Source: Nemertoderma westbladi
Taxonomy: Eukaryota > Xenacoelomorpha > Nemertodermatida > Nemertodermatidae
NCBI GenBank assembly: GCA_032718475.1
Contig: JAUCBJ010004694.1
Coordinates: forward strand, 1 to 36,594
Direction: 5' to 3'
DNA length: 36,594 nt
Part shown: one piece after another, positions 21,174 to 30,600 of the stretch
Numbering within the stretch: position 1 is the first letter of the stretch
Layout: every line of letters starts with the position of its first letter
The notes under the pieces: model-generated
What the model saw: the letters and a program-made list of their open reading frames with translations, nothing else
Told to the model about the DNA's origin: nothing
The model's database searches: none
Program-made: the position numbers and the translations under genes

Positions 21174-21905
21174 ATAAGTCTTAATATTGTAAAAAAAAAA
21201 AGACACAGCAATAAATACATTTGTGTTCTGGAATTATAGTGTCGTTATTGAGTGACTGAGACACCCCCACCCCCCAGCTATTCTTTGTCATTTATTCCGA
21301 TTTTTCTTCCGATTTCGGGGTATATTCGAGCGAAAAAGTAACAATTTAAGAATAAAAACAGTTTTTTTCGTAAAATTTGTTAAACAGGTGAAGAATTGTA
21401 AAACTAAAAAACTGCTCGAATTTTATTATTGTGCTGTGCGCACTACTAGCTTTTGATACCAAAAACTTGTTGAAAATTGGCGGAGGAGTCGTGATTAAAA
21501 AATAAAAAATGCCATTCCGAGATAATCGGCATTCATGTAAAGAATGGTGCTATTGGGGTTTCCTGGTCAGATTTACTGAACGATGTCGCCATATTTTCGT
21601 TGCTCATTTTCTGTAAAATGTCTTCTATAGGACGTATCGAATAGTCTTACACACTAAACAATTATTTACGTACAGTAGCTAGTCCCGTCACTTCAAACTG
21701 GACGCACGAATTATACAAACAGGTGCTGCTTTATTAAATAAAGAAGCACTTATTAATATAAATGGAAATAATACATTCTGGAATACGGTAATTTAAGTTG
21801 TTTCCATGCCATTGATTACTTTACAGCGTTCCGTCGTATAGGCCGCAACGCTGCAAAGTAGTACTTGTAGCAAAGCAAAGTAGGACATGGTGTAGGTATG
21901 TCGTT
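21174..21905. other. Upstream region of the secreted-protein gene
   Basis: No coding signal. This holds the presumed promoter of the gene at 21906. No clear TATA box is seen at a fixed spacing, and a short out-of-frame ATG lies at 21898, eight bases before the chosen start. Confidence 0.4.
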
Positions 21906-22607
21906 ATGTCAACTTTCATATCTCCATGGGTAACTATTTTTGTTCTGATTCCCACATTCAACTTCGCAGCCACTCAAATCAGCAATACAACTTCGCAGAA
22001 CTTCACATGCCCAAACGAACTGAAATGGTCGGTGTCTTCAAAAAATATTGAGTTGCAAAATGTATATGATTCCAGACTAGAGAAGTTTTTTGAAAGCAAT
22101 GGATTAACTATCGGGAGTGACTTGTCTGGTTGCGTTCGTTGTGGAGTCATATCAGTGGTATTTAGTGGATGGTCCGCTGAATACAAGGATGATGTCACTT
22201 TTAATATATCACAAGGCATATGCTTCGGTGAAAGATTTCGAGGCCACTGTTTCCCGGCAGGCGAAGAAGGCTGCATCTATATGGCGACAGTTGTCCTCCC
22301 AAATTCTGAACCTGATCCAGATGATGATCCAGCCATCAAATATTTCACTACCACACTCTTTGGTTTGCTGTCCTACTACAACTACCTTCAACAGGATATC
22401 ACAGTAACACACTCCACTTGTCAGTCGCAGTGTTGCGACACTGGTCCATGCCCAGCTCCGGTGTGGAAACACGACCAAGCCGCACCCGCACCCACAACGG
22501 AAAACATATCGGCTGCAACAGATAACAGTTCGGCTAATGTCAATCAAATGGCAAAGTGCCAGCTGGCTGGGTTCATTATTATTGCAATAGTTCTCAATGA
22601 GTTATAG
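21906..22607 (+). CDS. Secreted, probably GPI-anchored cysteine-rich orphan protein
   Basis: Intronless frame of 233 codons. Residues 1-21 are a signal peptide (hydrophobic core PWVTIFVLIPTFNF, cleavage likely after AA at 21-22). The mature part has eleven cysteines: 35, 76, 79, 106, 115, 123, 172, 176, 177, 182 and 218. C-SGCVRC-G and STCQSQCCDTGPC are notable clusters. N-glycosylation sequons include NTT, NFT, NIS (100 and 200) and NSS. An acidic stretch EPDPDDDP lies at 135-142, and a Pro/Ala/Thr/Ser-rich stalk at 184-215. The C-terminus is hydrophobic (LAGFIIIAIVL) and ends three residues later (NEL), which fits a GPI-attachment signal with the omega site near 207-211, though a type I membrane tail is possible. 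I do not recognise the family. Even codon usage and the signal, stalk and tail order suggest a real gene. Confidence 0.75.
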   Translation: MSTFISPWVTIFVLIPTFNFAATQISNTTSQNFTCPNELKWSVSSKNIELQNVYDSRLEKFFESNGLTIGSDLSGCVRCGVISVVFSGWSAEYKDDVTFNISQGICFGERFRGHCFPAGEEGCIYMATVVLPNSEPDPDDDPAIKYFTTTLFGLLSYYNYLQQDITVTHSTCQSQCCDTGPCPAPVWKHDQAAPAPTTENISAATDNSSANVNQMAKCQLAGFIIIAIVLNEL

Positions 22608-23793
22608 AACAAAACTCATTTAATTATATATCAGGTGGTGGAATATAGATTCTCTCTTAAAGGTGGCTTCTCAATAATAGAAGATAAAGATAGACTAGAC
22701 AACTACTTACAGTCTGGTTAATATACTTTCAATAACAATCTGAACTTATCCTATAATATTACATTGTTAACTACTTTATTGACACCCCTTCCACTCACAT
22801 TGTATGGAGTTATACAGCACTTTATTTCACACTTTCTTTATTTTAATTCCTAATAAATTTCATAAATAAATTGCCGATGTTGGTGTTGGTTGTAATGAAA
22901 CATTATAGAACACAGTAGTAGGTCATACCACATCATTCGCATTATTATGTGCTGTCTTTTACAGTTGTACAATACAATTTGTACGATAAAAACATACCAA
23001 CTATTCATACATAAATTAGAAATTAACCGTTGTAGGCCTACTGTACGATAGTAATATACTAAATCTACTAATATATCCCGCAGTTTGAATCACTTGAATT
23101 GTTTTAATATGTGATTTATATTGTAATTAATAGACACAATGGAGGTTTATTTGTTTGAATGGAAATAATATCGTATTACCACTTTTATCGCTCTTAATTT
23201 CGTCTGGACGACATATTTTCCAGCTTTATATCGCAGTGCGCCATTATTTCTCAGTATGTCCCAACGCCATAACCAAATATTTTAACCAAATTGTTTGAAA
23301 TTTTCAGTCAATGGTCTTGAGATGTTGATTAAAATTTCAAAATTTGGTCTATAAGTTTTATTCGTCAATATGTCTAGATCATTAACTGAAAATATCAAAC
23401 AATTCCAGTAAAACATTGACGTTTAGTAGTAACATTTACATTGAAAATCAAAAATTTTTGAATACAATTGGCCGGTAAATAACGACAGCTGGGTGATGTA
23501 GCATTACGGCTAAATCCGTATACGTTAAGTCCTGTCGCATTAAGACCGTTAACTTAATTTCGAAACTTAACATGTTATAAATTTTAGTTTATTGTTTTGG
23601 TACGATAATACATAGAACTGTAACCTGCTCCTTTCCCTTAATTGTTAACGAACCAAATTAAATTTCCCAGGACCTAAATGCGTCAGGACCTACCCTAACC
23701 GACAGCGATGGGTTTGGAAGTCGTACGATTTCGGTAAATCAAATATCGACTACGCGGATCGCAGTTCATATAATATGTGTGTACAATAATTAC
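22608..23793. other. 3' region of the secreted-protein gene and non-coding sequence
   Basis: An AATAAA polyadenylation signal at 22852-22857 gives a 3' UTR of about 270 bases for the gene ending at 22607. Beyond it the sequence is AT-rich. A 21-codon open segment at 23671-23733 with splice-like borders is treated as a finding only. Confidence 0.5.
22852..22857 (+). promoter_or_regulatory. Polyadenylation signal AATAAA
   Basis: First canonical AATAAA downstream of the stop of the secreted-protein gene, about 245 bases after it. A second overlapping-type signal (AATAAA in CATAAATAAATTG) follows at about 22865. Confidence 0.5.
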
Positions 23794-23888
23794 CTGAGTT
23801 TAGAAATTGCCTGTTCCATTTTATTCTCCGATGTTCTTTGAACCTCTCGTAAAGCCGCTTGGTTGTTCGCATTCATTTCTAAGAATTC
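23794..23888 (-). CDS. Unknown helical-protein gene, downstream exon (coiled-coil-like)
   Basis: On the minus strand, acceptor TATAATTTTTAG and donor CAG|GTAATT bound 95 bases. Starting in phase 0, the product is EFLEMNANNQAALREVQRTS followed by ENKMEQAISKL, ending in phase 2. It is rich in Glu, Gln, Lys, Leu and Ala with helical spacing and no Gly or Pro, typical of a coiled coil. The exon upstream at 33732-33887 also ends in phase 0 and has the same character (DFERLKWLQEQ), so the two join in frame. I do not recognise the family. No clear next exon was found further down. Confidence 0.6.
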
Positions 23889-23997
23889 CTAAAAATTATA
23901 TTACAGCGAAATAATTCAACTCTTTACTCAACTCAACCTTTACTCTCGTATATTGTTCTGGTTAGAATATTTCATGCAATTGGGGCGAACGCGAAGA

Positions 23998-24142
23998 GCT
24001 GATGTATCAGTAGACAGACAAGCCGACAGATCCACCGACAGATCCACCGTCACATCAGCCGACAGACCAGCCGACATGTCAGCCAACACATCAGCCGACA
24101 CATCAGCCGACATATCAGCCGACAGACCAGCCGACACCGTAA
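23998..24142. repeat. 12-bp minisatellite ACATCAGCCGAC
   Basis: About eleven imperfect 12-bp units built on (A/G)CA(T/G)(C/A)(A/C)GCCGAC. Both strands read open through it because the unit is a multiple of three (plus SADTSADI, minus SADVSADM), but there are no splice sites or domain, so I regard it as non-coding. It lies in the large intron of the minus-strand gene. Confidence 0.7.
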
Positions 24143-24552
24143 CCGTACATGTCGCCAGGTCCAATAAATTATTACCCCGACCAATAAGGTCTCTCTCAAT
24201 TATTGGTCGCTCTCGCTAGTAATATTTAATAATTTAAAAGTTTGGGTATCGGTATTACTTACTGTCTTACACAAACAGCTGTATATGAATGCAAAACTTA
24301 TATAAAGTTATACAAGAAGAAATTCTGAGAAGTCTCGGTCCTTTTAAGACAAAGTAACTCTAGAATTAGGTCGGTTTAATTGTCAAGGCAACTGAAAAGA
24401 TTTGCTACCGTAATTTATGTATAAAAAGTAATATTATTAAGAAATGAAAACAAATCAATAAATAAATATAAACTCGTTATGCGATTTTAGTGAAATAAAG
24501 TTATATTAAAATTATTTTGCAATTGACATAAACAATTGAAAGGTTTACTGGC
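24143..24552. other. Intronic sequence left of the composite insertion
   Basis: AT-rich, nothing coding seen. It ends at the ATAAAAATT target-site copy. Confidence 0.4.
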
Positions 24553-24561
24553 ATAAAAATT
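24553..24561. repeat. Left 9-bp target-site duplication ATAAAAATT
   Basis: ATAAAAATT directly precedes the GGGT end of the composite element, and the same nine bases directly follow its ACCC end at 33125-33133. Nine-base duplications are typical of Mutator-type and Drosophila Foldback elements. Confidence 0.65.
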
Positions 24562-25545
24562 GGGTAGGTGTAAAACGCGGATCCGGATCCGGATCCGGAT
24601 TCAGGATCCGGATACGGATCAGGACCCGGATTTGCGAGTGTAAAAGGCGGATCCGGATTTACATACAATCCGTAACTGAGTGTAATATGCGGATTCTGAA
24701 ATACGCAATCCGTATTGCAGTGTAAAACGCGGATTCATATATTTTGTGAATCCGGAATGGAGTGTAAAATACGGATTTTCGTTAATTACCAAGTTTTATT
24801 GGATCCGGAATGGAGTGTAAAACACGGATTTTCGTTAATTACCAAGTTTTATTGGATCCGGAATGGAGTGTAAAACACGGATTTTCGTTAATTACCAAGT
24901 TTTGTTGGATCCGGAATGGAGTGTAAAACACGGATTTCGTTAATTACTAAGTTTTATTGGATCCGGAATGGAGTGTAAAACACGGATTTTCGTTAATGAC
25001 TAAGTTTTGTTGGATCCGGAATGGGGTGTAAAACACGGATTTTCGTTAATTATCAAGTTTTATTGGATCCGGAATGGAGTGTAAAACACGGATTTTTATT
25101 AATTACCAAGTTTTATTGGATCCGGAATGGAGTGTAAAACACGGATTTACGCTAATTACCAAGTTTTATTGGATCCGGAATGGAGTGTAAAACACGGATT
25201 TTCGTTAATTACCAAGTTTTATTGGATCCGGAATGGAGTGTAAAACACGGATTTTCGTTAATTACCAAGTTTTATTGGATCCGGAATGGAGTGTAAAATA
25301 CGGATTTTCGTTAATTACCCAGTTTTATTGGATCCGGAATGGAGTGTAAAACACGGATTTACGTTAATTACCAAGTTTTATTGGATCCGGAATGGAGTGT
25401 AAAACACGGATTTTCGTTAATTACCAAGTTTTGTTGGATCCGGAATGGGGTGTAAAACACGGATTTACGTTAATTATCAAGTTTAGTTGGATCCGGAATG
25501 GAGTGTAAAACACGGATTTACGTTAATTACCAAGTTTTATTGTTC
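24562..25545 (+). repeat. Left arm of the composite element (53-bp repeats)
   Basis: After a GGATCCGG-rich subterminal part (24582-24720), about fifteen copies of a 53-bp unit follow: GGATCCGGAATGGAGTGTAA, then AACACGG with ATTTTCGTTAATTACC and AAGTTTTATT. Copies differ at a few positions (TTCG/TTACG, ACC/ATC). The same unit, inverted, forms the right arms at 26196-27068 and 31434-33124. Confidence 0.95.
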
Positions 25546-25943
25546 TATGCCCAGGGGCCACACATAAGCTTAATCCGGCTCTGGGGGACACCTTAATAGG
25601 GGTCAATGCTTCCCAATGAATCATTAATAAGGGCGATGGTGATGCTTGGCCGTCAGACATTATTAGATATTGATTAGCTGAAAAACTACTACCGTGGGAA
25701 CGTGACCTCTCTGGTAGAGCGGCTCTGTAGACAATTGTATGGTAGGATTACTGTCCTGTTCCCTGATTGGCTTATCCATCCATCCCAACCTCCATTACAA
25801 ACAAGAATCACTGTTCTGCCTAGCTGGCGGTAGTTTGTACTGCATCATAGCGTACTCTAGCGTAGCCTTGCAAGCGTGCTGCCTTCCTAATTTATGGAGG
25901 CTGAACTGTTCAGTATAATTTCTTATTTAATTTCTTATTAAAC
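25546..25943. other. Core 1 of the composite element, region upstream of the mini-gene
   Basis: Unique sequence between the inverted arms. The part from about 25845 (CATAGCGTACTCTA) to 25925 (GGCTGAACTGTTCAGTATAA then TTTCTTAT) recurs almost unchanged at about 31110-31200 in core 2, so it is the conserved leader or promoter side of the element's transcription unit. No TATA box is certain, although AGTATAATTT is present about 35 bases before the ATG. Confidence 0.45.
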
Positions 25944-26105
25944 ATGGATGACAGTGATGACTTTGTAAAGGTTCCATTTACGGGATTCGTTATTCCGAGT
26001 CCAACCAATGATACAGCCATTGTTGAGCCGCTTGAACTCACTACGCAAACATCGTGCACCCCGAGTCCGGAGAAGAAAAAAACCAGGAAAGTCCGCAAGC
26101 CATGA
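25944..26105 (+). CDS. 53-residue mini-protein in the element core
   Basis: ATG to TGA, 53 codons. The N-terminus is acidic (MDDSDDF), the middle is Pro/Thr/Ser-rich (PFTGFVIPSPTND, TSCTPSPEKK), and the C-terminus is strongly basic (EKKKTRKVRKP), like a nuclear localisation or nucleic-acid-binding tail. A polyadenylation signal AATAAA follows 17 bases after the stop (26122-26127). The flanking sequences on both sides are conserved in core 2, but this frame is absent there. I do not know the family. It could be a transposon accessory peptide, a captured terminal exon of a host gene, or a chance frame. The antisense strand is also open, which lowers certainty. Confidence 0.45.
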   Translation: MDDSDDFVKVPFTGFVIPSPTNDTAIVEPLELTTQTSCTPSPEKKKTRKVRKP

Positions 26106-26195
26106 AAAGTTACTAAAGAACAATAAACATTGTACTAATTAATAATTGTAACTATATGAGGGTCTGGGTCTTTATTGCATATGCGTTTTACTAAT
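26106..26195. promoter_or_regulatory. Conserved 3' flank of the mini-gene with AATAAA
   Basis: AAAGTTACTAAAGAACAATA starts a block of about 88 bases that includes the poly-A signal at 26122-26127 and GAGGGTCTGGGTCTTTATTG, and ends GCATATGCGTTTTAC. It recurs nearly unchanged at about 31328-31415, which suggests it is a functional or structural part of the element, most likely the 3' end of its transcript. Confidence 0.5.
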
Positions 26196-27068
26196 TAACG
26201 AAAATCCGTGTTTTACACTCCATTCCGGATCCAATAAAACTTGGTAATTAACGTAAATCCGTGTTTTACACTCCATTCCGGATCCAATAAAACTTGGTAA
26301 TTAACGTAAATCCGTGTTTTACACTCCATTCCGGATCCAATAAAACTTGTTAATTAACGAAAATCCGTGTTTTACACTCCATTCCGGATACAACAAAACT
26401 TGGTAATTAACGAAAATCCGTGTTTTACACTCCATTCCGGATCCAATAAAACTTGGTAATTAACGTAAATCCGTATTTTACACTCCATTCCGGATCCAAT
26501 AAAACTTGGTAATTAACGTAAATCCGTGTTTTACACTCCATTCCGGATCCAATAAAACTTGGTAATTGACGTAAATCCGTGTTTTACACTCCGTTCCGGA
26601 TCCAATAAAACTTAGTAATTAACGTAAATCCGTGTTTTACACTCCATTCCGGATCCAATAAAACTTAGTAATTAACGAAATCCGTGTTTTACACTCCATT
26701 CCGGATCCAATAAAACTTGGTAATTAACTTAAATCCGCGTTTTACACCCCTTCTCGGATCCAATAAAACTTTGTATTAAACCTGAATCCGTATTTTACAC
26801 CCAATCCCGGATTCAATAGAAATATGAATCCGCGTTTTACACTCCGTTCAGGATTTAGCCTAAAACATGAATCCGCGCTTTACACTCCGTTCCGGATCTG
26901 AAAAAAAGGCCAATCCGCGTTTTACACTCGGTTACGGATTCGGTAAATTTAGCAGTGCGCGGATCCGCAGATTACACCCTAAAAATGTAAATTCAGTCGA
27001 CTTCCATAGGGACAATGTTAAATGATAGAATCCGGATCCTGATCCGGATCAGCGTTTTACTCTGACCC
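26196..27068 (-). repeat. Right arm 1 of the composite element (inverted 53-bp repeats)
   Basis: About eleven inverted copies of the 53-bp unit are followed by a more diverged subterminal stretch and the end GTTTTACTCTGACCC at 27068. From about 26780 to 27068 it is almost identical by eye to 32820-33124. The nine bases after GACCC are TACTCTGAT, which do not match the ATAAAAATT at the left end. Confidence 0.95.
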
Positions 27069-27171
27069 TACTCTGATAACCTATCAATAAGCAAGTTGAT
27101 GCCATCAACAATGCCGATGACAGCACAGCTAATCAGCCCAGGCATGGCAATCGATAAACCTGCATACTTCT

Positions 27172-27332
27172 AGAAGTGGGTTCCGTAAAGGTCGTGGGAC
27201 CATGGCGCCAATTCTCTACAGTTATCAGTTATCAGTTATCAAAGAAGAAAGACTTACATATCTGGGGTGTTATCTTTGCTGACTTCTTTCTAGGCCTGCC
27301 TTTCAGTCTCTCGTATGTTCAGCATACGAAGG
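27172..27332 (+). mobile_element. LINE fragment, copy 4 (reverse-transcriptase palm)
   Basis: GTGGGTTCCGTAAAGGTCGT and GGGACCATGG match the QNGFRKGRGTME coding part of the LINE at about 2056. The following bases match ATCTTTG-TTGACTTCTTCAAGG and the TCTCGTATGTTCAGCATAC part with small deletions. It is a short dead piece ending near 27332. Confidence 0.75.
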
Positions 27333-28867
27333 ACACGTTCGTTGGGCCTTCGCGCAGCACGAGGCTCAGTTATGAGATACAAATTAAAATTGAGCAATTC
27401 TAACACAAAATCTCTATTTAAGAAATTAACCACACCACAAATAAATCATAAGAGGGGAAAGTTGCTCGCTTTCACCCACCCCCCCCCCCCCCCCCCCCTT
27501 AATCTGCACCCCATACCCAAAGGTACACAGAGGATTGTTCACAGGCAGGTATTAACAGAAAATTTGTGTTTTAAAAGTAATATATTTTAGGCGTGGAGAG
27601 CGACCCAATTTATAAGAAATATTATAACTTACATTATGACGTTACTCTGTGATACTGAAATATTAATTTACCATGTCGATGTCACAACAAAATTATTTAG
27701 CTATATTTATTCTAAAGAATTTCTATTAAATACTCAGCCAATCATTTTGCGAGATAAACAATAAGCAAGCTGTCTTATTACTCTAGGGCCTAACACTATT
27801 GCATGTCCTATAGAATTACACCTTGCTGGAATAGTGGTGAGGTGGAACTGGTCGGACTGATTCCTAGCCCGGCAAACACACCGGACATGTTCTAGCACAT
27901 TCGACGTTCTAGCTAAATCAGTGATTGCACTTTGAGATATTTTGCCCTCTAGCGGCAGACTAGAGAACTGCAGACAGATGAGCCTCCTTTGAATGACACA
28001 GTTAATGGTCTAGTACAAATATGCCAAGTTTCAGCTAGAACGGGTTTAAAGCAAAGAAAATGTGAGGATATTTAATATCTAGACATGTAGCCCTCTAGCG
28101 AGAGACTGAGGATTTGATGGTGTCTGGAAGTCCCTAAAAAACAAAACTTATGGTCTTATTGATGCCTACTAATTTTAGACTCGGAAGCTTTAAATCCGAC
28201 GAAGTTATAAGTAAGTCAAAATCGTAGCGACGATGATGACATACAGTACCATTATTGAATGAACTATTTGCCATAATTTACCTACCCCCCTAAGAGATAG
28301 CGTCAGTTCGCAAAGGCTCCGCCAACTTCGTGGCTCGGACCCTATACCCCATGCTATAAAATGTATTCGATCGATATACAATCATATATTAATCCGCTAG
28401 GTGGTGTCAAATTATTATTCTGCAATTTCGTACTTGTACAGTACAGCAGTACCGTACCGGTAGGCCTATGTCATTACTTCGGAGTCTCTAGCCGATCCCC
28501 AATTAAATGTCTTAACTTTTCAATTTCGTAGAAGATAGACTTTATGATTCTCTACCAGCAACCAAAATTTCAGCTCTGGAAAATGAGGCGTTCCCGAGAA
28601 ATTTAACATTTTCTAAAAACCACATAATCTTGTGCCGTAGCTGACGTCAGACTGCATGATTTTTCACCAAACTTTACAAATTTTCTAAACTTTCCCTCTA
28701 CTACTTACCTACTAAGTTTGGTTCAATTTCGAATCAGCGATGCCGAGAAATTCGCGTTCAAAGATTTACCAGACAGACGGACAGACAGACGGACATGCCC
28801 CATTTGCCCTATATGAACCGTATGCCAAGGCTCGCCGACTACGTTTCTCGCCCCACATTGGATACCT
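27333..28867. other. Non-coding stretch inside the composite element
   Basis: No supported exon. It contains a C20 run (27479-27498), two copies of a GCCCTCTAGCG phrase (about 27950 and 28091) and a GACAGACGGACAGACAGACG simple repeat (28772-28795) just before a LINE fragment. The TAGGCCTA palindrome occurs at 28461. Confidence 0.45.
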
Positions 28868-28990
28868 TACTGTTCTAGACTTTGCTGATGATTTACGAGT
28901 ACTTACGGAATCATTAGAGGGAGCCTAAAAGGCCCCTCTAGTCATTGGAAGTGGCTGCTTCTAGTGGTGGTTTTTTTGTTAACTCCAAGA
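28868..28990 (+). mobile_element. LINE fragment, copy 3 (FADD region)
   Basis: CTAGACTTTGCTGATGATTT encodes LDFADD, and the next bases (TCATTAGAGGGAGCC ... GTTAACTCCAAGA) match 2495-2610 of LINE copy 1 with changes that include a stop and frameshifts. It is a short dead piece. Confidence 0.8.
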
Positions 28991-29079
28991 TTTCAGCCAA
29001 ATACTTTTCATTATCGGATTTACCCTACTCTAACATCTCTCACCCTATATAGATTTCTATAGTTTCCATGGCTACTTAC

Positions 29080-29288
29080 ATCAGCGATATCCTCTTTTAT
29101 TGTTTCTATGTAAACGGCAGGATTGAACTGGGGGTCGTGGTTGTTTGTATCTTTTACATTTAAGGTGACTGTCACTGATTGGTCCGCTTTGGCTACTAAT
29201 GGAGATGGTGGACTCTCCTTAGCTGTACATGTGATTGTGTAACTAGGAGTCGCCTTTGCATCCAAACTCTTACTAAGATACACTTTTC
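29080..29288 (-). CDS. Cadherin-repeat exon (second of a pair)
   Basis: On the minus strand, acceptor TTTATTTTTACAG and donor GAT|GTAAGT bound 209 bases, phase 1 in and phase 0 out. The product KVYLSKSLDAKATPSYTI ... QSVTVTLNVKDTNNHDPQFN then PAVYIETIKEDIAD is the second half of an extracellular cadherin repeat plus the start of the next. The calcium motif is degraded: DTNNHDPQF where DxNDNxPxF is usual, and LDAK where LDRE/LDYE is usual. The preceding exon (30351-30492) completes the repeat. This is not enough for a cadherin gene. No other cadherin exon, signal peptide, membrane segment or cytoplasmic tail was found in the window. Confidence 0.85.
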
Positions 29289-29444
29289 CTGTAAAAATAA
29301 ATTGAAATAAATAATTGAAGAATCACATTCGAATAACATTTATATCCCTCTAAATTAACTTCTGAACTTATTTTTTTTTAGTTTAGTCTGTTTAAACTAA
29401 AATGTAATTGAAAATACAAAATTTACCAATTTTCGAAAGTAACT
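29289..29444. other. Intron between the cadherin exons, left part
   Basis: Short AT-rich intron sequence up to the LINE insertion. Nothing else is seen. Confidence 0.5.
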
Positions 29445-30257
29445 GGAAATCCTGCCAAGTACCTAACTGATCTAGACTTTGCTGATGACTTAGGAGTACT
29501 TTCAGAATCACTAGAGAGAGCCCAACGGCTCCTCAGCTCATTAGAACATGCTGCTTCTAGTGTTGGTCTTTTTATTAACTCCAGAAAGACCAAAATTCTG
29601 ACAGTTAACTTTGAAAGTTCTCAGCAAGTCTCTGATCGGATGAGCATAAGCTCAAAGGATGGTATGCTTGAGCATGTGGACGACTTCTGCTACCTGGGAT
29701 CATGGATCCGGAAGTCAGGTGAGGACCTTCGAATACGTAAGGGAAAGGCATGGGCAGCCTTGAATAGGCTTTCCAGGATTTGGAAGTCACCGAGAATTAA
29801 TCGGAAACTTAAGGTCCGATTATTTAGAGCAGCAGTAGTTCCAGTACTCCTCTATGGGAGTCCATGCGGGGCTCTAACTGCTGAGGACACCAAATCTCTG
29901 GATGGGACATTCACAAGAATGCTACGCCGTGTTCATTGTGTCAAGTACAATGCACACATCTCCAACCAGACACTATATAACGTTGGAGGTGTCTCATTGG
30001 TTCCCCCAAGCTTGACACTAGAACAAAATCGCCTCCGCTTTGCAGGACATTGCTTTCGCCGTGAGGACCAGCCAGTGCATAATCTTGTACTTTGGCAGCC
30101 TCATGGAGTGAATAAGCATGGTGGACAGCCCATGACTTTCTTGAGACGCATCTTGGAGGACACTGGCCTTGAAGATGCGGATGATCTAGCAAATGTCATG
30201 GGTGATAGGGAGTTGTGGCAGCGCAATTTAGTCGACAAGCCGGCACAGCATTCTTAA
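29445..30257 (+). mobile_element. LINE copy 2, 5'-truncated with intact C-terminus
   Basis: From about 29448 an uninterrupted frame runs to the stop at 30255-30257. It reads NPAKYLTDLDFADDLGVL, then the thumb, LYGSPCGALT and the C-terminal part KYNAHISNQTLYN, RLRFAGHCFRR and LVLWQPHGVNKHGGQ, which copy 1 lacks. It is nearly identical by eye to 2466-2979, so both are recent. It lacks the endonuclease and most of the fingers/palm. It lies opposite in orientation within the intron between the two cadherin exons. Confidence 0.9.
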
Positions 30258-30350
30258 AAATGCAGCTGCAATGCAGCATGCCGATACTAGTCTAGTATGA
30301 TTGGATTTACTGAATATCAATAGTTACTGTGATTAGCACAATCGACTTAC

Positions 30351-30492
30351 CATCAACACTGTCAATAATAAATGTAGTATCTCCAGCTACACCTGGTGTC
30401 AGTGTGTAGCTAATATCGTGGTTCTCGACAGGGTCAGTAGCGTGACACTCCAATCCAGGCACTTGCTTCCCTACCGGCAGACCCTCGTCAAC
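30351..30492 (-). CDS. Cadherin-repeat exon (first of a pair)
   Basis: On the minus strand, acceptor TTGTAG|GTT and donor G|GTAAGT bound 142 bases, phase 0 in and phase 1 out. The product VDEGLPVGKQVPGLECHATD followed by NHDISYTLTPGVAGDTTFII and DSVDG is the first half of a cadherin repeat: the V.E..PVG.. start, the ATD loop, I.Y.L, and F.ID...G. It joins the exon at 29080-29288 to make one repeat of about 117 residues. The pair as a unit is phase 0 at both outer ends. The acceptor has a weak pyrimidine tract. Confidence 0.8.
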
Positions 30493-30600
30493 CTACAAAC
30501 AATCCATAATATATTATGATCTTTACGAATTTGTCTATTTTTTTTCCTATAAAACTAAACTTCATTTTAGGTTTGAGCACACTAACGTACATTGTGGCCC

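Noticed and set aside
23940-24219. Plus and minus frames over the 12-bp minisatellite (SADTSADI / SADVSADM)
   Set aside because: Open on both strands because the unit is 12 bp. No splice sites or domain support either.
7448-27068. CRISPR-like array in the regular repeats
   Set aside because: The repeats are directly tandem without unique spacers and lie in eukaryotic introns, so they are satellites.
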